A stretch of DNA of 64,000 nucleotides from Brachynemurus nebulosus (lineage: Eukaryota > Arthropoda > Insecta > Neuroptera > Myrmeleontidae): assembly GCA_035578155.1 (NCBI GenBank), contig JAPWDM010000007.1:36058413-36122412 (forward strand), in the 5' to 3' direction. The position numbers were made by a program, and so were the translations under genes. Positions 1-10,436 of the stretch are shown in pieces. The notes below the pieces were generated by a model. The model worked only from the letters and a program-made list of their open reading frames with translations. It had not been told where the DNA came from and did no database searches. Numbering within the stretch: the first letter of the stretch is position 1; each line of letters begins with the position of its first letter.

Positions 1-22
1 TACAGAGAATGGGAGTACGATT

Positions 23-72
23 GAAGTGGGGGCATCAGTGGAGTGGGGGTATCAGTGGAGTGGGGATAGATT
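23..72. repeat. 17-bp G-rich minisatellite, about 3 units
   Basis: Three consecutive 17-base units of the form GRAGTGGGGGYATCAGT start at 23, 40 and 57; the third decays after its G run. One strand is G-rich with runs of four or five G. No function is inferred. Confidence 0.7.
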
Positions 73-740
73 GGAGATAAGTAAACGTTAAACTGATTTA
101 TACCGAGTGCAATAGCTTGAGGGCGGCATTGCATATATGTATGCCGTGGTAGATAGGGCCGTACGAATTGGTGGTTTTCGTTTATTGAATCGATTTCAAT
201 TGTTACTTATGCTTACTGGCGAACTCGCAGACAAAACTCGGTGAATTTGTTTGCCAACTCTAAATAGTATAGTGCACTTACTTTATTTAAACTTTGTTAT
301 ATATTAAGAGCTTAATACTGTTGTAAACAGCATGGCCTAGCGTATTGTATCGTATATATGAATATTTGTTATTATTTTAGTCAATATTGGAAAGGGTTTA
401 ACAAAACATAAATAATATAGCTTGAGATTGATGGATTATTCGAGAATGATGTCGAAAGTGGCAAGCAAAATTGTCTGAATAGTAAGTTTAACAACGAAAA
501 ATAATTTATTTTTCATAGTATTGTTACACTGGGAAAATTTTGAGGGGACAATTTTAATTTTATTCCCCCGAAACGATAGAAAACCATCAAAAATCCAACC
601 TGTACCATTAAAATCGGTTCCCATCTCATTTTTCGAATATTTAAATGTGGATTTTAATTATGTTACAATGGATATTAGGAGAGTCCGCTTCAACCGGGGA
701 CGAAATATTGAAGCGCAGCGATGTTGTGAAAGGTGTTATT
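73..740. other. Unassigned AT-rich sequence
   Basis: I see no gene, RNA or transposon end here. The short open frames on both strands around 436-802 overlap each other and run into the following MITE, so I treat them as chance. Confidence 0.5.
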
Positions 741-1120
741 CAGTGATGAGCAAAATTAGTCTTGGTCTTGCATTTTTTGCAAGACCAAGACCAAGACTAT
801 AAGTACGGCTGCAAGACCAATACCAAGATTCGAGTGAGCAAGACCAAAGAAAAAGCAAGAAAAAAGCAAGACTCTTTCTAAAGTATTTAAATAGTTTAAA
901 AGTATAATTAATACCGTAAAGAGAGAAAATTTCGATTTTAGAAGGAAAAAATTCGCTAATAAGAAAATGCAAGAAAGTGCAAGATTTTTTAGCAATACCA
1001 AGACCAAGACCAAGACTCAAACTGCTCTAGCAAGACCAAGATCAAGATTCTTAATGCAAGAACAAGACCAAGACCAAGATTGTCAAGTCTTGGTCTTGGT
1101 CTTGTATTTGCTCATCGCTA
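741..1120. mobile_element. hAT-type MITE built of CAAGAC repeats, copy A
   Basis: The element starts CAGTGATGAGCAAA and ends TTTGCTCATCGCTA, an inverted terminal repeat matching the hAT consensus (CAGNGNTG-like). The flanking octamers GTGTTATT (733-740) and GTATTACT (1121-1128) agree at 6 of 8 bases, consistent with an aged 8-bp target duplication. The left and right thirds are runs of CAAGAC and its complement arranged so they can fold on themselves; the centre (about 870-960) is unrelated AT-rich DNA. It has no coding capacity: the leucine/glycine-rich open frames here translate the hexamer. Related copies lie at 41037-41256 and 60022-60105. Confidence 0.8.
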
Positions 1121-1184
1121 GTATTACTGGGAAGGAGCACTATATTTTGATATTAGCAAATTTTTGAACGGAAAATTTAGACTT

Positions 1185-1400
1185 AAAAATTGGTGTACGA
1201 AATTTGGTGAAAACGTTGGAGACCCCAAACCCTTGGATGAGTTCTTCAGCTCGCTACGTCAAAAAAATGAGAGTTTTTTCGAAATATCTTTTACTCCATA
1301 GCAAAGAGCGGAAAAATCACATTAGATACATAAGCGAGGATGCTGCGATAGAGTAATTTTTTGAGCGGTGACGTTTACTGAAAAAATTCTATTTGGCTTC
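1185..1400 (+). repeat. Degenerate copy of the microsatellite-cored dispersed repeat (family R2)
   Basis: It shares the block CGAAATTTGGTGAAAA, then a GTTGGA..CCCAAA..TTGGA motif, and a distal AGGATGCTGCGAYAG motif with the better copies at 21274-21665 and 61268-61690. It lacks the (TA)n core. Non-coding. Confidence 0.55.
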
Positions 1401-2569
1401 ATTCGATCAAAAAATATCCGTCTCGAATACCTATAACTACGTTTTTCTTTTTTGTTCCAAGGTTTTGAAAAGTTGAGAGTTATAGTTCATAAACAAGATA
1501 AACTGAAAGTTAATCTATTCTTACATAACCCTGATTCACAACTACCGATACTGTTACACACATAGATTTGTAACTGTACGAATATTATTATAAAATATAT
1601 GTACATATTCTAGTATCAAAATGGGCTATCTAATCCATAATTCCGTAATTAAATGCAAGGTAGTGAATACAATTTTGCATATATGCATACACATTACATA
1701 CGAAGCATAATATTAGGTGCCGTGCGAGTAACACGCGAACCCCAAGCGCTAGGATTGACGGACGGGATGAGGACGAGTAATGGATGCCTAAAAAGTATTG
1801 AAATTTGAAATTAATCAACAAGGAATTCATTAACACTGACACATATTGTTTCAACTTCTTTGCAACATTACGTACTGTGTCAAAAAAAAGGAGAGTTAGA
1901 GTGATTATACGTAATAGACAGAGTAAAACAGTATGATTCATGAGCAGTTTTTAGGGTTCTCAAGAAAAATATACACGCGTATACATGCTATAAGTGTAAA
2001 TGTCTCATAGCTTCAATGACCGTGAATCGGTTAAAAAAACTTTGATTCCTCGCAAATTTTTCGAACCTTTAGGTAGTGGTAGCTGCTCCCCGTGCCCCTA
2101 CACTAACAATAAGGCGATGACCTTGCGTGTACAAACAAAGAGCTATCTTTTTGAATGTCCAAGAAATTATTAGTATCAGTAGTTATAAAAGAAAAAATCA
2201 AATAAAAAGTTCATTTAAGAAAACATGATTGCTTTTTTCGTGTGATTTAAATAAAATATGTAGCCAGAACAAGAAAAAGAACAAAACGTCTCTCCCATTG
2301 TACAAAAAAAAAAGAAAAAAAGGGCACATAAAAATGATTTGTACCATATTTTGAATATATTATAATTATTCCACTGTTAGTAATACACTAACACACCAAC
2401 CTTAACAGTCAACTAACGTTTTACTATGTATAGCAAATTTAAATATTATATTTTAAGTATGTTGTACACAATATCGTGGAATCTTGGAAGCCATTCGTGG
2501 AAGCCCATTATCGATAATACGAGGTACCATTAAAAAGACACAACAGTGAAGTTGAAAGTATTGTCGTTA
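1401..2569. other. Unassigned AT-rich sequence
   Basis: It holds poly(A) runs and short chance frames. No transposon ends, tRNA boxes or protein motifs were recognised. Confidence 0.5.
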
Positions 2570-3060
2570 TTATTATTACATATAATCTTCTGGTAGCGAC
2601 TGTTCTCTCACTCGCTGCCGTCGATAGCGACGTTCTAATGTTTTACCCGACGGCGAGTCACACTGGAACGGGTAGTGGTCGGGTGGTGGCGGACCCTTGG
2701 AACGATTAAAAACCCCTGGCCTATAATGAAGTAACCATCTCTTTACCACTTCTTTTTATTCGGTGGAAAGTTTTCGTAACGCGGTTTAATGCTCTTTCGT
2801 GTTTTTATAATAGGTTGTTTCGGGGTAATTCTACGTACCCACTCATACTCTGTGCAAAATTTACACCCCACCACCATCACCACAGATAGATTTTTGCCGT
2901 TTGTGTGTGTGGCGATTGTGTCTTAGACAACTTCTGCGTGCGGTGATGATGTTTTCTCGCTCATTGTCGTCGACGATCGCAGTATACACAGAAACCGATT
3001 GTCTGTACGGCGAATAGCTTTGTGTGTGCTCGCTCGGTGTAAATAATATGAATATAGCTC
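2570..3060. promoter_or_regulatory. GC- and CpG-richer patch, possible promoter or 5' UTR region
   Basis: Base composition departs from the surrounding AT-rich DNA. CpGs are frequent (for example around 2610-2700 and 2940-3040), and 2890-3040 is rich in GT/TG steps. No open frame above background is present. A promoter or untranslated first exon is one reading; an old transposon of different composition is another. I see no decisive TATA box, initiator or splice site. Confidence 0.25.
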
Positions 3061-3463
3061 GGATTTTTATGTTATTTTCAGTATGCTTTAGAAAAAAGTA
3101 TCAATAATGGAAAATATAAAGATCCGAATTCTATGATCGATTATGCTCCTGAGTTTTCAATTTCTGTTCACAATTCAAAATGACTTTCGGTATTGTTCCT
3201 TAAGAATGAAAATTAATGATGTAGGTGGCGTTATTATAGACCAGTTGTCTGAAAAACGAACGTTAAAAACTCAGTATATACAAAAATATTTTTTTTAATG
3301 TAGTTACGTTTGTGCAGTCTAATTTTGGTATGGAATCATGGAAAAAATAAACAGAATTTTGGAAATTTCGGATTTTTTTTTTAGATTTATACCATAGTTT
3401 TGTAAGTTACATAAAACAATTTTTTTTTTTTTTTTTTTTGAATCACCTAATGAATTTCCTTAA

Positions 3464-3645
3464 GGGGAGATTCACCAAAAAAACATCAAAAACCGACTTT
3501 TTTTATTATTATTTTTTTATATAAATAAATATTTTGTTAAAAACTAAAACTATAACATTGTTTGAACATGCCATTACAAAAAAATTTTAAAAAAATTTAA
3601 AAAATGAACTTTGATGATTCCTCGCGTTCTGAAATCCCTACTGAA

Positions 3646-3721
<76 letters not shown>

Positions 3722-3948
3722 CAGCGAGAAATCACATTTCGAAAATAAATTTTTAAAAATCACATCTTTAAAGTTTTTTATTTATTATTTATTAGTGTTT
3801 AAAATTATAGTAAAGTGCGTGCACTAAAATGCCCACAAATTTTTGATTTTTAATTTTTTTTAAATAAAATTTTAGGAGAATATTTCTAACACCTAATTCT
3901 AATAACAATGAAGAAAAAAAAATCGATTTTTTTTAAGCGAATCCCCGT
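3464..3948. mobile_element. Possible TTAA-flanked MITE with an (AT)n core
   Basis: GGGGAGATTCACC at 3464 and GCGAATCCCCGT ending at 3948 are approximate inverted repeats. Each is followed inward by A/T runs and each is bounded outside by TTAA (3460-3463 and 3949-3952). The interior is A/T-only and includes the (AT)n tract at 3649-3717. The arms are short and imperfect, so this is tentative. Confidence 0.35.
3649..3717. repeat. (AT)n microsatellite, about 34 units
   Basis: Uninterrupted AT dinucleotides, self-complementary. Confidence 0.97.
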
Positions 3949-3952
3949 TTAA

Positions 3953-4734
3953 ATCTAAAAATTTTGTGAATTAAAAAAGCCACTCACATCATTAATTTTG
4001 AACACATTACGTTTACGAAACGGTTAGAAGGTAATAAGAGTGTTAAAGCAAATACTAGTACTTCGGGATTGGTAAAACTTTTCAATAACTTAACACTATG
4101 TTAAACATCAAGAAAATGACGCAGAGACACAGTGTGTCATATTTTTCCATTCCCTATTTGTTTGCGTAAATCTTCTTATCCAGCTGTTGTCGCATTTTAA
4201 CAATGGAATTAGACTTTTGACTCTTTAATTAATACCAATACATAAATATTTTTAAAAGGAAACTTAATTTATAATTAAGTTTTATATAATTTATACATCT
4301 TGAATATTTTTCGCCAACGATGAAAATGTGGCATCATATAATTTTCAACTTTTCGCATTTTTCTCGCGTTAACTTTTTTTATTAATTTCAAATAAAAAAA
4401 AAAACTTTCACTCAAATTTAATCAAAATAACGTAGTTGACAAAAACTTTTATTTGTCCTTAAAAATTAATTTTTTTAATCAAGAAGAGTTTGGTAAGTGA
4501 CATTATATGATCCAGTCCTAACCTTTTATTTCTAATATTTTTTTCATTTTATGTGAAATATTATTGTCAACGTTTTTGTTAGAAATTTCTGTTATTTTAT
4601 TCATAATTAGACGTTTCGAGGTCTCTTATAAAATCATAACAAAAATAATCTAAAATATCAGCCCCGTAGGTATCATTATTTTACAGCTGGGCAGAATTTG
4701 ATGTCGTATGGTCATTCATATACGTTTTTTCGAA
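3953..4734. other. Unassigned AT-rich sequence
   Basis: Nothing recognisable: no open frame, RNA box or terminal repeat. Confidence 0.5.
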
Positions 4735-4942
4735 ACACTCGAATTTTGAAAAAGTTTTTTAATTATGTCATCATAAAATTTACTAAAATTTCTCATTGCC
4801 TTAGAAACCGTAAATAGAACGGTCGAGTGATGAAACTGAAAGCGAATTATAGATTTTCGAAGTCCTTCTTTCGATTTTTACCAAAATCAAGCACGTAGGA
4901 CCACTAGAAAGAAGACTTTCATAGAATCCGTCATATCTCTAA
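4735..4942 (+). repeat. Dispersed repeat R1, left half of an interrupted copy
   Basis: It matches 40216-40395 and 51241-51365 over the blocks ATGACGTCAT, ACTAAAATTT, GAGTGATGAAACTG, AAGTCSTTCTT and TTTTTACCAAAAT. In the intact copy at 40 kb this half runs straight on into AAATTTCGCC; here it stops at TCTCTAA, where a 1.4-kb element is inserted. Non-coding. Confidence 0.75.
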
Positions 4943-5114
4943 CAGGGGGAGTATCAAACATGGGAATCACGGATTTGGGAGAAATTTATATACGTTGTAG
5001 AATATGTTTCTCTGATTATTGTAGTGGTAATGATCTAGGCCAATGCGCCTTCGTTTAGAAATTAAACCCACGAAAAGTTTCGAATAACATCGTGTTTGAT
5101 ATGTATCAGTTAAT

Positions 5115-5225
5115 TGGTACTGCCTACAAGAGTGGCCGCTGGTGGTGTGGTTAGAGTCTGCTCTCATGTATGTAACTTTTTTAATATACAGACGGAAAAG
5201 TCCTATGTTCGAATCTATGCTTTTC
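5115..5225 (+). other. tRNA-like box A / box B segment in the left arm
   Basis: GGTGTGGTTAGAGTC resembles an RNA polymerase III box A, and about 65 bases downstream TATGTTCGAATCT resembles box B. The inverted partner lies in the right arm near 6050-6150. No complete cloverleaf can be drawn. It may be a captured SINE head or a chance likeness. Confidence 0.35.
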
Positions 5226-5418
5226 CAACAAAATTTTTCTCTTTTCAATTTTTTTTTAAACTTTTTCAATATTGTACAATCCTCAATTACATTGACGATG
5301 CTATAATTATTTTTTAAACGGAGATATGGTATTCTTTTTTATGTCATTATTATAAAACAATTTAAAATTGCTATACTTTAAATAAGGATAAAATGAAGAA
5401 TGTCTAAAAATAGTATAA

Positions 5419-5880
5419 TTAACACTTTCAGTCCCACGGCTTCGGCATCCGAAACCAAACAAAACATCCCCAGAGGCCGACCGCGATCAATGATTAATTG
5501 ATTAGTTGGTTACGCATTATGCGTGCGATGTTTATCATCATTCATCACACGGATGCGTTCCTACTCACACAAATACATACCAACACACACAACTCTTTTG
5601 TTTTCTATGAATAACAAAATTTAAGATAAACAAAAAATACATAAAAAATATAGTTTATATTTTTAAATAAAAGTGATTTGAATGTCAGTGTATATGTAGT
5701 ATGTACGTATCACGTACGTATGTTTACAGTTTTACACATACATGTTGAATTGTGTTGAATCTGTTCAGAGTTTGAATCACTTTATTTTATGTATTTGTTT
5801 ATATAAAGTTTTTTTTTTTTTAAATATTGCCGGCTTCCGGGGAAGTTTACTATGAAAGTGCTCGGGCCTCATAGTGTTAA
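5419..5880. mobile_element. TTAA-flanked MITE, piggyBac-like
   Basis: TTAACACTTTCAGTCCC at the left and the complement of TTAACACTATGAGGCCC at the right form an imperfect inverted repeat starting at TTAA, the target site and duplication of piggyBac-type elements. GC-rich subterminal segments (CCACGGCTTCGGC, GCCGGCTTCCGG) flank an AT-rich centre. There is no coding sequence. It lies in the middle of the long-inverted-repeat element and is therefore the youngest layer of the nest. Confidence 0.65.
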
Positions 5881-6343
5881 TTTATAATAAACATCGCTCT
5901 AATTTTATGTAAAAATGTATGTAAACATATATTTTATGTAAATATAATGTCTAACATGTACAAAAAATATTATGTCTCCTTTTTTAGAAAATAATTATAG
6001 TATCGTACAATATTGCAAAAGTTTAAAAAAAAATTGAAAAGAGAATTATGTTGGAAAGGTATAGATTCGAACATAGAACCTTTCCGTCTGTATATTAAAA
6101 AAAAGTTATATACATGAGAGCATACTCTAACCACACCATCAGCCGTCCTTATTCTAAACAATACCAACTAACTGATACATATTAAACATGATACGTTATT
6201 GGAAACTTTTCGTGTGTTTAATTTCCAAACAAAGGCGCATTGGCCTAAATTATTACTACTACAATACTCAAAGAAATATATTCTACAACATATATTAATT
6301 TTTTCCCAATCCGTGATTCCCATGTTTGATACTACCCTTGTAA

Positions 6344-6420
6344 GAAAAATTTCACCATTCTGATAGCAAAAATGAAATGTTTGACATGTACTTTGACTCA
6401 GTAGCATCTAATTTTACACG
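6344..6420 (+). repeat. Dispersed repeat R1, right half of the interrupted copy
   Basis: AAAATTTCACC, then CTGATAGCAAAAATGAAA, continues the R1 sequence broken at 4942, matching 40091-40130 in the uninterrupted copy. Same strand as the left half. Confidence 0.75.
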
Positions 6421-7284
6421 AAAAAAAAATTGAAACTTATACATTCCAATAACACAGTCGCTACAAATCAAATTCCAAGATGGATCCATTTCCGCTAAGA
6501 ATCAATAATACCGTTCATCGGGAAACACAATTCAATATAGAATAAATTTTACATTCATTTTTAATCGTACTTTTTACCCGGCGTACACAAATATAACCGA
6601 TAATAATGAATGAGCAACGTGTGACGCATAAATATCGTAAACAGCGTGTAAATTTGATGCGTATATAGGTACACGCGTGTTCGTACACGTAGTGCGTGTA
6701 CGAATACCACGATGCCGTAGCGTATAAAATTTTGCGAGGAAATTATTGTTTAAGAAAAACATATATAAATCACACAATTAAAATGTATTTAAGTTTGTTT
6801 GAAAATGTTGTGTTAAAGATGCCAAGCGAGGGAGAGGTCGGTTCTGGAAATGGGTAAATGGAGACAAATATCTCATCCAGTCTCCTCGTTTTGTTAATGC
6901 GTTTACAACATTGCGCTTTATGTACGCGAATATATAATACAATTGATGTAGAGGAATGTTGGAAAATCGAACGAAAATGAAAGAATGGGCGTTTAAAAAT
7001 GTGATAAAGGATGCGTAACATGTCAGTCAGAACACTAGAAACTAGCCGGAACCGAAACTATCGGATATCCTAAACCGGAATAAAAGTTGCGGTTTTTATT
7101 TCGGATCGTTACAGACAATTACTTTTGGACAACTGAGTTTAAATTGAAGAAAATTTTTGCTCTATGTATTTGTTTTGATCGGTTTTCATTGATACGTGTT
7201 TGACATTCACTTTTTTAATGCCCTTTCGTTTAAAACAATGTTCGATAAAAGTATCGCAACTACGAAACCGAAATAATTATTTTT
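6421..7284. other. Unassigned sequence
   Basis: It contains short chance open frames on the minus strand and CCGGAACCG/ACCGGAAT motifs near 7050. No recognisable gene or element end. Confidence 0.5.
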
Positions 7285-7525
7285 AAATACCGTAAAACCG
7301 TCTAGACCCGGACACTTTTTTTATTTTTTGGTATAATTTTATGTTTGTACATGTTTCCTTCACAGATATCACCAATAAAAGTATTACCATTAGAAAGTGG
7401 GTATATTATTTGTTATATCCCTGACCCATTTGTTTCATTATAAGTAAAAATAAAAAAAATTAAAATAATTAGTAAGTGTCCGGGCCTACACCCCAAATTC
7501 GTCTTGACCCGGACACTTACTTAAA
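7285..7525. mobile_element. Small inverted-repeat element with a three-armed end
   Basis: AGACCCGGACACTT (7303-7316) recurs inverted at 7474-7487 (AAGTGTCCGGGCCT) and again in direct orientation from about 7505. The second and third arms form a perfect 14-bp stem (7471-7484 with 7508-7521) around a 23-base loop. The GC-rich arms contrast with the AT-rich spacer. Probably a MITE beside a second copy of its own end. No coding sequence. Confidence 0.55.
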
Positions 7526-9147
7526 TAATGTAATAACATGCAAACTAACCTCTCCTGTCGGGCTTAGGACAGTGTTTTAAATCATCTGATGTCTGAACCT
7601 GTCAAAGGCTTCAAAACATTTTGTGGAAAGGGAGAGGGGTCAATACATAGTATGCCTCTCTATGAAGTAAATATGCGATATGACACCAGAAGGAGGCATA
7701 AACCGCGTAATTCTGGCGGGAATATAACGTATGGATAGTGGAAGTTACAGCCAGTGCGAATCGCGGCCATAGTGTAATAAACTGAACCCGTAGCATCCCT
7801 AAAAAAGTACAAGTGGAAAATCAAACTTTTGGAAAACCGGTTATGGTTTCGAACAAGTGGAAAAGTTCCTGTTTTGATTTCAAAAAACTTTTATGATTAC
7901 TTTGAATTTTATCATTCGTGAATGACTGGTAACTGGTTGACTTAGCGTAATTTGAGTGTAAACTTTCCATTTCTGTTGTCAAAACAATCAAGTTCAGTTT
8001 AGAAATATTCCTATTTCGACAGAACCTTTTTGTGCTACTCGTCTCGCGGTTTAATTTTGATATAAATGAAACGAATCACAATTAAATGAATTTCTTAAAT
8101 TGTGTCCCAGTTTCCCCTACGTGTCAGATACTTCAACATCGGTTGAAAAAGGTATAGTTTGGAAGTGTAGTAAGTGTTACTTAGTATTACCCTTGTCGGT
8201 AACTTGTTTCTATCAATATCAACGTAATTCGTTTAATCCAACTGAGATTTACGTCAGAAATAAATAAATCTTGCTCGAATGCCAATTTATTTGTTTAATG
8301 ATTTTTTAAATTGTTCATAACAGACAAAAAATATTAACATACACTTATTAGTCATTTGTCGATATCTTCGGCTTAAATTCTTATCATGGCGAAATTTTAA
8401 ACATGAGAAGGATCAGTTATGCGTTTCGTTATCGAAAACTTTTGATCGTAAATGTTTCGTAAATACTCATAGTAAAAAGTAAGGAATATTTTGGAAAATT
8501 TTAAAAGAAAAATCGTCCGCTCGTCGACTATTATATTTTATATAAATGTTATTCATATTTAACAAAGATTCTCACTATAATTGTTCGTTTTTTTATCGTA
8601 TTGTAAAAATTGTAGAAAAAAGCTTGTCGTCTTAACGAAAAACAAAAAAACAACGTTACAGTTTAAACAGTGTAAAACTGTAGTCTGCGATATGAATTAT
8701 ATCTAGCGAATTATTTTAATTTGCATCATTTATTTTTACAGTAATTTTTATTATGAATATAAAAATATGTATGTGTTTTTCTTATGCTTATTGTTGACTA
8801 TATACGTTCTTACTGAAAATTGTAACCACTTAAAGTGCAATTAGTCTTCAATATACGAGCGAAGTCGTTACGACACAATCACAGAATAATAAGAAAACAT
8901 ACCGAAATAACAGCTAAACAATTTCGTGACTATTGTCGCTGATTCGAGTTAAAGGTGTGTTTAGACGATTCAGTTTCGGGGACGCTGGGTAATTTTAGGT
9001 AATAATTCAGAACTTTTCCAAAGCGACTGAGTTGGTTTTAAACCTTGTCAAACTGAAATTGAAAGAAGTCAAATTCGGTTACTCGATCGCATTTAATTCT
9101 TAGCGCAGTAGCGTAGCAAATACTGTCGAGTAAAAATTGATGCATGC
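7526..9147. other. Unassigned AT-rich sequence
   Basis: Short chance frames only (for example 7611-7796 on the minus strand). No protein motif or RNA boxes seen. Confidence 0.5.
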
Positions 9148-9566
9148 TGCAACGTATTTTAAATGTAGTCAATATATTGCTTAAGTATTTTCAGTATAAT
9201 TTTCTTAAACAATGATAGTCATGAAGTCTTAAAGACCAAATGACTTGGTGGTAACGAGACGAATTTACTGTCTCATAGTCCACTAATTTTGTTTTATTGC
9301 GAAAGTAGCTGAAGGCTACCTTCAAACCGACTAACAGCTGAATGAATGAATGAGCCCGACGCGTCTCGTCAGCTGGATTAAATATGTTTTGGGCCTATTG
9401 TTTACAAGTCGCGTGCACACTATCTAATAGAATATGTGTAATATGATAATCATAAAGTAGAACAGGGTTGGAATGCGTATGTATTTTAGATGTTATAAAT
9501 TAATTTTAAGAAAATTATACTGAAAATACTTAAGCAATATATTGACTACATTTAAAATACGTTGCA
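9148..9566. mobile_element. Inverted-repeat element with perfect 62-bp arms
   Basis: Bases 9148-9209 and 9505-9566 are exact reverse complements over 62 bp, read by eye with no mismatch. The 295-bp centre is unrelated and includes a GC-richer block near 9350-9420. ATGC abuts both ends (9144-9147 and 9567-9570) and could be a 4-bp duplication. Perfect arms in AT-rich non-coding DNA imply recent insertion or gene conversion. No open frame, and family unknown. Confidence 0.75.
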
Positions 9567-10280
9567 ATGCCAATAAGAATTTGCATAAGTTTCTAAAGTT
9601 TTTCAGATCATTACTGTATTCCGTTACTGGATACTTTGTGGTAACATGTAATCACAATTTCTACAGTATGAAAAAAAATTAATAATTGACCGTTTGAACT
9701 AAACTTTACATTGTAACGAAATAAACAAGATGCCATCCGTACCGACAACCGAATGGACAACAAACAAGACCGTTTATTGTTATATAATTCCCCGTACTTC
9801 CATCGTATTACACGGTGGTCCTTAAATTGTCGAAAAGATTTTCGGCGAGGGTTTGGGTGGTTTGGAGAATCTACTCATTTTTATTATTCCTTTGTTGTCG
9901 CTGGTGGTGTGTCATCTTTACGTACTAATTATAATAAATGACTACCCAACAACCGTACGCCAAATATAATGTCCTTCCCGTTACGTCCATTTCGCCGCCA
10001 ATTTTATTTTTCTTATTCTTTTTTATTCATATAAAGACAGTGGCGAATCGGATTAAAAGACAATTTTGTTGCGGAGTTCAAAAATTGAATTTTTTTAAAC
10101 CTTATACCGTGAAATGGAAGTAAATTGTGTGTGTTTTTGAGATTTGTTCCCGATTTTCATACATTTTTTTTTATATATATATTGGTTCCGGTATCTTGTT
10201 TTTATTTTTACCATTTTGTTGCATTTAATCAGAAACCGTTATTCTCCCCACTTTGGGTGCAATAACGACGATTGGTCACC
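9567..10280. other. Unassigned sequence with two adjacent short open frames
   Basis: Open frames at 9753-9941 and 9938-10123 (plus) have no recognisable domain and no compositional sign of selection. I do not call a gene. Confidence 0.4.
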
Positions 10281-10436
10281 TGGCGTACCACAAGGATCTT
10301 AATGGTACCACTCGTATTTAAATCAGTTCAGGCGTTTAGAAGTTATTGTGAAAAATATTACACTCCTTTTTTTTGGATAATCGTATAATAAGACATGCAA
10401 AACTAAAACAAAGAAATACTAAAATACACTAAAATT
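10281..10436 (+). repeat. 156-bp direct repeat, left copy, beginning with an RT-like GVPQGS codon string
   Basis: It is about 97% identical by eye to 11730-11885 (three substitutions and a one-base gap). The first six codons read Gly-Val-Pro-Gln-Gly-Ser followed by a stop, the signature of block B of non-LTR reverse transcriptases. The rest is non-coding AT-rich DNA. The pair could be terminal direct repeats of a small retroelement, or two insertions of a truncated LINE-derived unit. Confidence 0.75.

Larger units (their letters stand above)
4943..6340. mobile_element. Long-inverted-repeat (foldback-like) element inserted in R1
   Basis: The left arm (4943 to about 5325) and right arm (about 5970-6340) are inverted copies some 370-380 bp long, with scattered differences. 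The ends are CAGGGGGAGTATC and, on the other strand, CAAGGGTAGTATC. The trinucleotide TAA directly flanks both ends (4940-4942 and 6341-6343), and the two halves of an R1 repeat lie outside, so the insertion boundaries are well supported. A 3-bp TWA duplication is typical of PIF/Harbinger, but no transposase is present and assignment is inference. Mirror-image open frames in the arms reflect the duplication, not genes. The centre is occupied by a further insertion. Confidence 0.8.

Noticed and set aside
756..1020. Leu/Gly/Val-rich frames (LGLGLGI, VLVLVL)
   Set aside because: Translations of the CAAGAC hexamer of the MITE.
4967..6407. Pairs of similar short proteins on opposite strands
   Set aside because: They are the two inverted arms of one element, with no conserved domain.
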